A stretch of DNA of 64,000 bases, taken from positions 560,001 to 624,000 of the forward strand of contig NC_092561.1 of the NCBI RefSeq assembly GCF_037975245.1. Direction: 5' to 3'. Source of the stretch: Apostichopus japonicus (taxonomy: Eukaryota; Echinodermata; Holothuroidea; Aspidochirotida; Stichopodidae). The notes beneath the pieces were generated by a model. It ran no database searches. It was not told where the DNA came from and saw only the letters and a program-made list of their open reading frames with translations. This document shows, in pieces, positions 24,001 through 36,000 of the stretch; positions within the stretch are counted from its first letter, which is position 1; every line of letters starts with the position of its first letter. The translations under genes were made by a program, and so were the position numbers.

Positions 24001-27000
24001 CTTGCTTTTAGTCTTAACCATGTTTATTTTGTGTTATGGATATATGAGTTTTGCCAAATGCTATATCAAACATAGTGACGCTTTTAACATGAACTAAGGA
24101 TGGATGACATTGGGTTATTTTTAAATGTTGTTCTTCCTGGTGATTGTATTTGTTTGAAGGTAACAGTTAAGAGTTTTAACTTGTACCAATCATGCCAAGG
24201 AGTGACGACCATTGTAAATCAAACATTGTACTTCGTTCCTCGCTTACCTGTCTCCCCACAACCTTAGCACCTCGTTCTACTGTGCCTAGAATGAACTGGT
24301 AACGTTTTAACACTGTGCGCCTTCTACGACCATCTGCTCCGGTCAATGCCCTTCCTTCTCATGCTACAGTACCATCCTAAGTGCCAACTTCGTGTGTTTT
24401 GTTGTCTGGATTTCCTACAATGATTTTCATACGGAATTGGAACCTACTGTAGGTTCTTGGTCTTTTCCATACTTTGGGTACTGAAGTATTTACCAAGCAT
24501 GCACATTTCCCAAAAGATACTGAAGAACATGCATACCTGTGGACTCCGGATGTGTGACCTGATTAATCACTTTAGCTTGGGCTTTGAGTACAATGTTTCT
24601 GTATGCTGCCATGTTGTATGAATCTAACCAAAATAGCAGTTACAGACTTAGCTATCCGCATTATGGTCATTGCTGACTTTGCAATTCGCAGTCCCCGTTA
24701 CAATCTTGCAAGGTCAGTAAGAGTGACTCAATAGTTTTCCCTTTCGGGGAAACTAAATACACTGTTATTCCATTTGGTGACATGTTGACTATGGCAAGAG
24801 TGTTAAAGTGAAAGAAGGACTAAGGATCGTACAGATGTAATAAATTAAGTGCATTGAATATTCATAAATTTATATTTACAACATTAGTTACATAAGTATT
24901 ATCATGAATTGTAACATCATGTCAATTTTGAGTCTTATAATGATAAAGAAATTCTGGACAAGTGATACTGTTCTGTTGTACCTCTGTTGTCCTGAGTATT
25001 GGGCTACTAGCAGAACTGCTTTATGGATATTCATGCTGACTGTGGTCGTGAGGGTTGGCTTGCTAATTAAACAAAGTGTGGTTCATCAACCACAATATCA
25101 TGCTTCGGCAGGTCCTTTTTGAGTACCATTCATCAATTCTTATCTGAAGCACTTGTGTAGCTTTCCTCAGATGGAACAATGGATGAAAATTTTTGACTTT
25201 ATTGATGTTTACAATAGGTATATGGGGTATATTAGTTCTGTTCTACTACAAAGCTTTTAATATAGTAATACACACTGTACAACAGTAATAGGGTTTATTG
25301 TCATTCAGTGTGATATGATCTAGAACTCTCATTTTGTCTGTGGGCCTACATAAAAAAAACTGATTGGTTCAAAAAACTCCAATTATCATACTGTAGATTT
25401 AAGTATTGTAAACAGCTGAAACTACTGCAGTCTGAAATTAATACCATTGTTTGTTATAATTACGTCTATTAAAGGCATTATAGACACATCCTGTCTGTGA
25501 TATTTAATCAAGGCATAGTAAATAGTTCAATTAGAAACACTAGCAAGTATTGCTATTTGTGTATAGATAGACCAACAAATGTGCAAGAAAAATGCTAAAA
25601 TATGAACAGAAAAGTCCATTTTCCCATTTGATATTACCTTATAAAACTTGAAATGCATTTGAAGGTAAGCCCAGTTCTTCTACTCTGGAAGGGGTGGAGA
25701 GGAGATTTGTAAAGTTGGTTCTTTTCTGGCAGAGGAACAGGAGAGGAAAGAACCATTTTACTGAAAGAACTCTTTAATACTTAAAAAGAAGAGCCTACGT
25801 TGTTGATTTTTATTTGTTATTAATTGTAAGTAACAATGTGTTTTCTCTTCTTTTCTAACTCTGTACAGGATCTGACAATGTTGATTTGCCTCCCACGCCC
25901 CCCAGTAGCACTCCGAGTGATAGCGAGGGTGGAAGTAGTCCACAGCGGAGAAGCCCTTCTGAACCCAGCTCTCCAGTGGGATACGAATCACCCGTCAGAA
26001 AACCTGAATCTCGAACCACAGCCATCACGTCACAGATGTTTACCAATTTACAGGTAGGCGTTTGATTTTCATGGAATACGTAAAGGTTAACTGTGTGCAA
26101 ATACACATGTTTAAAAGGTCAGAGTTTGTCTATATTGCTAAACTGGAAATTAGAGGCCCAACACTACATCACAAGTAACACATGAGTGCAACCATTTTAT
26201 TAAAATTTAGTTTGTTTTGCAAACGTTTATGAATCGTTTACACCTGCTTGTGGCAGTTTGTAAGTTAGCCTATAGAGGGCTCTCTTCCCACTTTCAAAAT
26301 CCCACATCTTGCCTTGGTAGTTGATATCACCTTGCAAATGAACAGATCTTACTTTAAAACAACATGATGAAGTGATAAATGATTTTCTTTCTTTACAAGA
26401 CTTAATCAGAGTCAAATGGAACTGTTCACCCATAAATTTGAAAAAAATTGCCAGAATGTTTTGTTTTTGGCAAATCACTACAAAAAGGGGAGGGATAATA
26501 TGCTAATTTAGGTAACTAACAGAAATCTTGTTGTGTCATTGTGACAGTACTCTATCTTCCACAATCTCCTTCATTCCTTTCCCTCTTTATCACTAACCCC
26601 TCCCATTCTCTCCCTAACCCCCTTCTATGTACCCTCCTTAATCCACCTCCCACCCCTTCCTAACATCCTCCTATCCCCTTCCTAACCTCCTAACATTCTC
26701 TCCCTAATCCCCTCCCATTCTCTCCCTAACCCCATTGCATTCCCTCCTCAACCCTCTTCCACCCCCTTCCTAACCCGTCCCATCCCTTCCTAAACCCCTC
26801 CCATCCCCTTCCTAACCCTCTCCCAATCCCTTCCCTAATCCCTCCCTATTTTTCACATCTCTTTTCCTCCTTTCCCCACTCAGTGATTGATTTTATGAAA
26901 TTATTGAGATGGAACACTCATGTTCTTTATTTTCACAGGTTATATTTGCTTAAAAAAGATCAAATGGCACTACTCTTTTTGTCTAAATTCTAAACTTGCT

Positions 27001-30000
27001 CTCATCTGTTTGTTTCATACAGAGACTGCCCCCGTCAGGACCTATTGTACTCACGGAAGAAGAGAAACGTACATTGGTGGCGGAAGGATATCCCATCCCG
27101 ACAAAACTACCCCTGACCAAAGCAGAAGAAAAGGCTTTGAAGAAAGTTCGAAGAAAGATTAAAAACAAGGTACGAAATATAGATTGACAGCCTGCCCCTC
27201 TTTTGGTTGCTTACTATCCGTAATAACTGTTAATTAATGGGTCTGTCATCACTTTTCAAAATGGAAGAGGGTGTAAGAGGGTGCCTTTATTTTTATTTGT
27301 TTACAGATCTCAGCTCAAGAAAGTAGGAGAAAGAAGAAGGAATATGTTGAAGCTCTGGAGAAAAGGTAAAAATACTTAACATTACATAAAATAATAAGAT
27401 ATAATGAATATTCATAGTCTACAGAGTAAGGCTGTAATCGGACCCTCCACCCACCCCCCCCCCCCCTTCTCCAATCCACCCAGCACTTTTAGGAGGTTAA
27501 CTAAGGGTGTTAAATATCCCACGACGATGATTCCTAACTTTCCTAATATGAAAACTGTTCGTAAATCTTTTTAGATCGACTTTACATTTCAAGTATTTTA
27601 ACTCAGAAAGACAATGCTGTTACTGACAATAATCCGACATTGTTTTCAAATGGTTGGGTTTCCATTTTTCTTTGCGAAAAAGAATTTGTTCAATCAGTAT
27701 GAAGAAACGTACTCTTACAATTGAAAGTAGTGAAAAACCTTTCTTTGAGCCGGCACTGTTGTATGTCATGGTCCTTTCAATTTCTTGATGATGTCTTTAT
27801 ATGTTATTTCATTTGGTTTTAGTTTCTGTTGCTTTCAAGGTTGCTGATTTGATGATTACCTTTGCTTTTCAGGATGGAGTCGTATTCTCACGAGAACGGA
27901 GAGCTTCGTAAGAAAGTGGAGAACCTAGAGACCACAAACGAGTCGCTCGCAGAACAGCTGGAAAGACTGCAAGCAATCGTGAATAAAGTAACCCGACCAA
28001 TCAAAGCCAGCGCAACTCAGACCGGTACCTGCCTGATGGTAAGTTCACTTTTAATACCAGGAGTGAAAATTTTTCTGTGATATAAAGGTCATCGGTTAGT
28101 TGTCCCATAGTATGCCAGACAGTCCAATAACGGTCTTGAATGTCTATGCATATTTTAACGTTGAGCTAATTTGCCTCCGCCCACAGTGCGGCATGCGATT
28201 GCCTGCTTGGACACAACTCCTCTACCTCTACCTCTGAAAATAACAGGCTTGTTAAAACCACTCTGACTAGTTCTTTGTGTAATTTTAAAAAAAATTAAAA
28301 ATTAATAAAAAAAACAATTTGGATACAATGCTGATGACATTTATGTTATCAGTATTGTGAGATCTTGATATTTATTTGTCAGCATAGCAAGTTAGAGATC
28401 ACATTTGATGGCAGAGAGCGACAATCCACTGTGCACTGACCCAATAGTGGGTCGCAGGATTTCTCCAAACGTCAGAATATTCACGTTCGTTTTCAGGAGC
28501 TCGATGACCGAGATAGATTTAAGTTTTTTTTTTTAAATCAATTCTGTAGTCCAAGCTAGCTTTCCTGCATTCTGAGTGTGGATTCTGAAGGGTGAGGATC
28601 TGTCCATGTGGAAGATCCTGGATTCTGAGATGAAATATTGTTTGTGACTTGGGTAATGCTTGGAATGATAGGATGCTTTTAGTAGGAATTTGCTGAATGT
28701 GTTGTCTTCCTCGTGCAACCATTTGACGTCAGCAAAATGTAAATGTCACATTTGAAAGATTAGGCAAATTTCCTTGAAGGATGGGCTGTTAGGTGTATAG
28801 CTCTTAAGTGATAATTCTGTGTACCTCCAAGTTCTCAACACTTGTTATGTTACTACACTACAGTTCTTTAGCAACATTTTTTGTTTAATTTCAAGATTCG
28901 TTAGACAAGAAATATTTGATGAGCAGATTTGTCAAATATTGGTTATAGTATTTGGCTGATCCCAACAGACATGCATATTGCTCAATGCCTTCTTCAATCT
29001 TTCAAAAGCTTTTTCATATCTCCTCTCTATATCTCCTCTCTGCTCTCTCATGACAGCATCTTGACCCCTGCATCAGTTACTTCCTACTTGCTTGTTATCT
29101 ACAAACTTTTCCAGCTTACAAATCTGCTGTCATGGTAACCGTTTAAAACACTCGCCAATACTGAAATTAGACAACAACATCATATATATACCAAGATAAT
29201 TTAGTCATCAGTTCCCTCCTGCCTTTCTGTGACAGTTTCACAGGTGTTCTATGAAATTTGTGGGTAAATTACTTTTATATTGTTACACAGAGGGACATAT
29301 GAAATATCCTACGGTGCATTCCTCTCATCACTGACTACGAAACCCAATTACTACGGTATAAGATACCGTGTGAAACCTCTCCTGGGTTTGTTTAAATGCA
29401 ACTGTCACTTTCTTACTTATACTGTACAAAAGTGGGATACCACAGAAACATACACAAGGATCTTATTTCCCTTTAACATTTTTACCTCATACATATTCCT
29501 GATCCACACAAATAGAAACTATCTTTACAAATGTTCCCGTTCAGTTTCAAAACGTACAAGAAAACGTGTCTCAGTGGGCCACCGTTCCAGTCTGTGAAAT
29601 CTTGATCCAAAGGAAACAAATGGTTAAATAAAAAAAATAAAATTTCAAATTCACACACATAACGATCAAGTTGATGAAAGAATACTAATTATAGAAGAAT
29701 ATTAACCTAAAGTTTGGACAGGTGTACGTTTGTTGTTCAACAGGAAACAAGAATTGACCCCCTCCCCCAACCTGGGAATTGAACTACACAATAGATATGG
29801 TTTGATATCCACCTTGACAGTACAAGACTTAACTAATTGTTTTACACTACCTGTGTATAGTATTTTCAGATGAAATCTTAACAATGGATCAAAACTTGAC
29901 TATTTCCACTTATCAAACAGAAGCAGAGGTTCATATTACTTGACATCTGGGTGGCAGTCTATGATAGTAGTCTATCATAGTACATATGTTGTCCCTCATT

Positions 30001-33000
30001 GTAAACCTTGTAAGATATGCAGCTGGAAAACAACTCAATATTAATGTCAACAGAATTATGTGACAGATATATTCTGTTTACACCATCATATATGAATGTT
30101 TGATATTTTCCCAACCTTTCTTGGGTTTTTGTGAATTTTTGTGATTGTCTACTTTGCTGCCTGTTTGGTTACTGTAGTTCAAGCAATGCATTAAGATTAT
30201 ATTTGCACTGGACTGCCTTTTCTCATTGTTATTATAATATCTCTTGGTGATGCTCATTTTGGTAGCTGGGATTATTTTCCAATCAAGTGTATTTTTTGGC
30301 ATGTAGTCTAAGCTGCTCTAAATGGTTATATATTGCTTTGGATCTCTGCCACCGGATTAGAATTTTCTTGCCTTGCATTCAACTTGCCTTCCTCCAAAGG
30401 TTGAATTATGTCTTCAAGTAAATTGTAGGACTTGATTACTCATTGGCACAATGCAGCCATTCACTGGCAACAATGCCAAGATTACATGTACACTAATAAT
30501 CAACATGTGCCTTTTGTTTAAGGTTGTAGATATATCTGGCCAGCTAAACTTATTTCATGTACATGTTATATTTCATGTTTCTGTTAGGTTGTTATTAGTG
30601 GAAAATGGAATTGAATTCTTAACTATATGAAGGCAGTTTCTGATAGGAACAAGGCATTCTCATAGAAGCTAAGCAAAGAAATCATAAGATGAAAATGATG
30701 TTAATCCCTTTGTATTATAAATATCCTTGTTGGCATAAGTGTGATTGAATAAACCTCATATGTAAGGAAACCTTATTAATTATTATGATAAGTAATATTA
30801 TCATATAATTCATAACCATGGATAAACACAGACTGACATCAAGCCATATTCTGTTTGCCAACAAATACTTCCCCAGTTCTTTCTCCCCCCCATGCCTTCC
30901 CCCTCCCCCTTCCTCCCCTTGGTAGCATTTTTCATTGATAATAAACCACTCACTGGTCTTGTCAAAGTCATATCAACTGCTCCACACACATATGCATAAT
31001 GCAAATCAGTTAAGATATTTCTCTCGGTTTGCTTCATTGTGTTGTTTCTTTTGTCTGGTTCCGTGTTGATCTGGCTCAACAAGTTTGATGTTTATTTTCT
31101 TCTGTAGTGTCTTTCAATCTTACTGTTGGTTCCCTTGCACGTTTACTTGAATAAATATATGAATTATTCTCTGTTGGGATGACGGTACAGTCTATTTTAC
31201 AGTTCACCACACTCACTTGACTGACACCATTAGTCAAATTCCTCGGAAAGTGATTTGGAAACACTTCCCTACTTAATAGTACAAAGTAATTAATAGCACA
31301 TCGGTACATTTGCTGCCTTTAAATTTGTCTGTTTGGATCATAGAAGTTTTGTTGATTAACATTTTTTTTTGATGGACGAGCAAGGAAAAAGATCACACTT
31401 TAAAGTGACTATTGCTGCATCAGATATATAACTACCCCTGAAAACGTCCTGTTAATGTCGGGCCGAGATGCACTAGAACACAAGTCCAAGCTTAATAATG
31501 AAGCCCCTTTTTTTTGGGGGGGGGGGCAAGGGGATTCCCCCTGCTATTCTTTTTTGCTTTTGTTTGCTGTGACATCATCATCCTGCATGTTCTTTTTGTT
31601 TTTTCCTTGGTGTTTCAGTACAATTTACGTCGGTGGAGATGATATGTGCAATCAACATCCAAAGACTCCATTTTGTATCTATAGGAAAGGTCTGTGCTCT
31701 CCAAAGTTCCTTTATTTTTCCTCTCTTTTTCTTCTCGCTGCTGGCTGTAGCTTTCATCGGCTTTTAGGGTAGGGTGGGGGTGGGGGAGGGGGAGAATTGG
31801 CATGTATGTAAGGGGCACTGGGTGTCTTTCAAGATCTTGTATGGTCTGCATGTAACCATTCCTTTCATTCTGGTAGTTTTGTTTCATTTCATGAGGTCAA
31901 AGGTCATAGATGCACTTGTCCCGTCTCTTCCTAATCAGTTACGATCTTTGTTTTCTTGGTTTCTCTACCTGGCAAGGGGCTATGCTTGCATGATGTTCAC
32001 AATTTCATTCTTCATCCTGTTTCTACTAATCCCATCATTAAATTCGGTTTGGCATTCTTCGATCGGTCTGCTTTTTCTTGGTGATGGGGCTATACATCTA
32101 TTGTTTCATAGTACGGCAAGCTCTACCAGGGCAAGCCGAACTCACTCTCTTCGTCATTAGGCACTTACCATTCGATACTTTTCAATCCTTGTGGATCCTT
32201 CTGTACCATTCTTTGTCCATCTATTAAAGATGTGTTGTTTCTAGGAAAAATATTTGTCAAGTTCATGTACATATACTAATATCTGGACATCGCAGGCAGC
32301 TGTACAAACTATCGCAAACTTGAATCAGCTGGTCATTTTCCGAAACATGTAACAGCACAAGAGTTTTTTTTCTTGAGGCTGCTTGCATTTAGTAAGCAAG
32401 TTTACCAAGCCATCCTAGCATTATTACACCCTTCAGATGTTTTTTCAGCAAGTAGGGATACAAATATGAGACAGTAATTCTAATAAATTTGATTTGGATC
32501 CCTACATACGCTGTCACCTGGAGGGGGAGGGTGGGGGGAGGGTAGGGGAGGGCAAGGGCATTACAACCTGCTGGGAAGGAGAATCTTGTTCGCTAATGTA
32601 GAACAAGTTACAACCTGTTTTTCTGATTACTTTGATGAATTCAGAATCTAACCTTTCATGTTTGCAAACATTGACTGTCTGTGGTTCCAGGATGTAAATC
32701 TAAGTACCCTATTTTTTATATTGACTTAAATCAAGAAAAAATACCAAATTATCAATATTATTATTATTATCAGGAAATGTATCCATCGGCCATGTTGACA
32801 TTTTATTGTTTTTGTTTGGAAAATGTACCCATGGATGAAAATAAGTTTTCAGGGGGTTGTTCAGAGCTACAAAAACATTGGAAGATGAGAAATGAAATGG
32901 AAAGGGCCTTTATAATACACACACACCCACTCATATACATACACACATAGAGACATGCATAAATACATGCATACATTTACATACAGTACATACAAACGCA

Positions 33001-36000
33001 GGCACACCCACATAAATACACACATATGTATGCATATATATATTAGTGTACTATCACATAGTTTACATGACAGGGTACAAGTTTATAAAAGAAGAACATG
33101 CAGTATTGAGAGGAATAATTTGACAAGTTGATTGTCATCTAGCTCATAACTTTATGAACACATAGCCATGATTCAATCTGTAAAGTTGTAAAGATCCTTA
33201 TAATTTCAGATTTTGTTTAAATCTCTTCTAAGAGATGAATGTAGCATACATACAGTATCTTTTACTTTATCTCTGCATCTGCTAGGTTGTTATGTGTTTC
33301 GGTGTGTACCTTGACTGTGTTATTACTCTACAATTAACCAATACATTACTTCAGCAGTTACATATATATAGTTCCACAGTAGTTACATAGTTACACAGCA
33401 GTTAACACAGTGGCAGCAACAGTCATATAGTAGGGTGATAGTACTGTATTGATAGCTGTGCTGAGGATGGTTCAAAATTCCCATACGTATGATGGGTACA
33501 GCTGCTATTGTACAAACAACTATTAACCAATATGTGTCCTCTGTACACAATATAATTTGTGCTATAATCAATAATTCAACAGAGATGTCCGCTGTAACAG
33601 GTGTTCCCCGCATCACACATTTTCAATCAGTTGCTGAGAGGTACAATCTTTGGCTCACCCTTTTCATGGGTCGTTAATTACTAAATGAAATGTATGCAAA
33701 CTATTGTTTATGACCCAAGTGTAAGTTTTTTTTTTTTTTTTTTTTACCTTAGCCATGGTGGGTGTGTTGTAGCTCGAATAGTCAGATTGGAAATTTACTG
33801 TAGGTCTCGTTGGTGGCAATGTGTTGTAGATTGATGGTAAAAACGGATGTGAACACAGCAATGGTAGCAACAGCTGGTGGCACAAGCTAAGGGGGGGGGG
33901 GGGGGACAAGGCATATTTTGTTTGGGGGAGGGTTCAAAGGAGAGAAGTTTCCTCCCCTTTGGGTATTTTGGTATGTAAGTAAAGTGAATAAGATGCGAAA
34001 TGGTGCTATCATTTGACAATTTTTCACATTAATGCATTTGAAGCACTGGAAGCTGTTTTGAATACAAACGATTAGCCTATAGTTCTGTATATTTTGGATA
34101 AGTAGCAGATCTGAATGGGGGAAATCTGGGGGAGTAATTGCCCCTTCATGTCCCCCTCCCCCTCCCCTCCATAGCACTGCCACTGTGCAAGGAGAATACC
34201 CCCCTTGAATTATACCATTATTCTGTGTACCTTAATGTGCAATCATAACTGCATGTATCTAGGCATGTGTATGTTTAGTGTACAAAGATTAAAGGAATCA
34301 TCACTTACTGCACAAGTGTGGAAGTGTATGCAATCACCAGTGCTAAATAAATGGTTGTTTGGATAAAGAGCTGTTGCACTAGAAGCAATCAAACCTAGCA
34401 AGCATGTGGGAGATACGTACAGGCTGGCTTTGAAACGTGGTGGGCAAGAGTAAAGTGGATTCCTCATCCCAGAGAAATCCATGGTTTTGTCCCATCTGAA
34501 ATGTCTTCCAAATGACCAGTAATAAATCTTAAAATGAGCTGAAACTGTAAATTGGGATAGCCACCTGACCTGAAGTGAAAGTAATAAGCCACTCAACTTC
34601 TGCAGCTTCCATATATATGGCTCTTTAGTATCGTTTATTAACGGCCATCCAGGCTGACTCTCTCATGAATATTCATATGATGATGAGGAACTAATTAAAG
34701 CAATCATTGTATAAATCTGTTCCATGCTTTTGCTGACATTGTAAATAGTCCTTCAATTACTTGAGTGATTTTAAGTGTCCCCATTGCCGCTCTGTAGGAA
34801 TGAGTACTCATTACTTGGGAACAGTACCACATAAGTTTACATGGTCACTGTACCAGTGACCTACTGTACATTGCTGTAGTGTAAACAGTCACTCACATTC
34901 CGTACAGTGATAAAGTGTGTGCAGTCACTCACATGTCATACGATATTGGAAGTGTTCACAGTCCCTCACATAAGTTACAATGATGGAAGTGTACACACAC
35001 AGTCCCTCACATAAGTCACAATGATGGAAGTGTACAAAGTTCCTCACATAATTCACAATGATGGAATTGTACACAGTCCCTCACATAAGTTACAAGGATG
35101 TAAGTGTACACAGTCCCTCACATAATTCACAATGATGTAAGTGTACACAGTCCCTCACATAAGGTACAATGATGGAAGTGTACAAAGTCCCTCACATAAG
35201 TTACAATGATGGAAGTGTACAAAGTCCCTCACATAAGTTACAATGATGGAAGTGTACACAGTCCCTCACATAAGTTACAATGATGGAAGTGTACACAGTC
35301 CCTCACATAAGTTACAAGGTAGGAAGTGTACACAGTCCATCACATAATTCACAATGATGGAAGTGTACAAAGTCCCTCACATAAGTTACAATAATGGAAG
35401 TGTACACAGTACCTCACATAATTCACAATGATGGAAGTGTACACAGTACCTCACATAAGTTACAATGATGGATGTGTACCCAGTCCTTCTCATAAGTTAC
35501 AATGATGGAAGTGTACACTCTTACTCACTTATAAGGTCACTTTAATACCATACACTGATAAAAGTGCACATAACCAGTCACTACTCAAGTAATTTGTTCT
35601 GTCACTATGCAAATCTGTTGTCTGTCAACCATTCTCTTTTTCTGTCAGAAATATCTTCGTCTGGCTGTATCTGTTGCCATTGATACCTGTTTTATGTGAG
35701 ATATGCTATTCCCCTATATCAGAGCAGATGCATCGTCAATCAAACCATTTTTGATTCACAGAAGGATAAAATAATCTTTCCATGATACCCTTCCTATTGG
35801 TAAATATAAAGTGATATTTTTTAATACCTAATCTTTGGTTTAACATTCATTGTTGTTTTGATTTTTTTTGTCCTGCAGGTTTTAGTTCTATGCTTTGCCG
35901 TCTTTCTTGGCAGTTGGTCGCCCCACTCTCCCATTATCAACTCCAGTAGAAGTACCCTGTTTCGACCATCTTCAGCCCCCTCGACCTCACCAAACTCATT

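Noticed and set aside
26551-26880. Interstitial telomere repeat because of CCTAACCC words
   Set aside because: Units are irregular and lack consecutive CCCTAA hexamers. It is a degenerate C/T minisatellite.
31774-32160. 128-codon plus-strand frame with hydrophobic stretches
   Set aside because: No family resemblance and no matching splice sites. It sits in the middle of a CREB3L intron.
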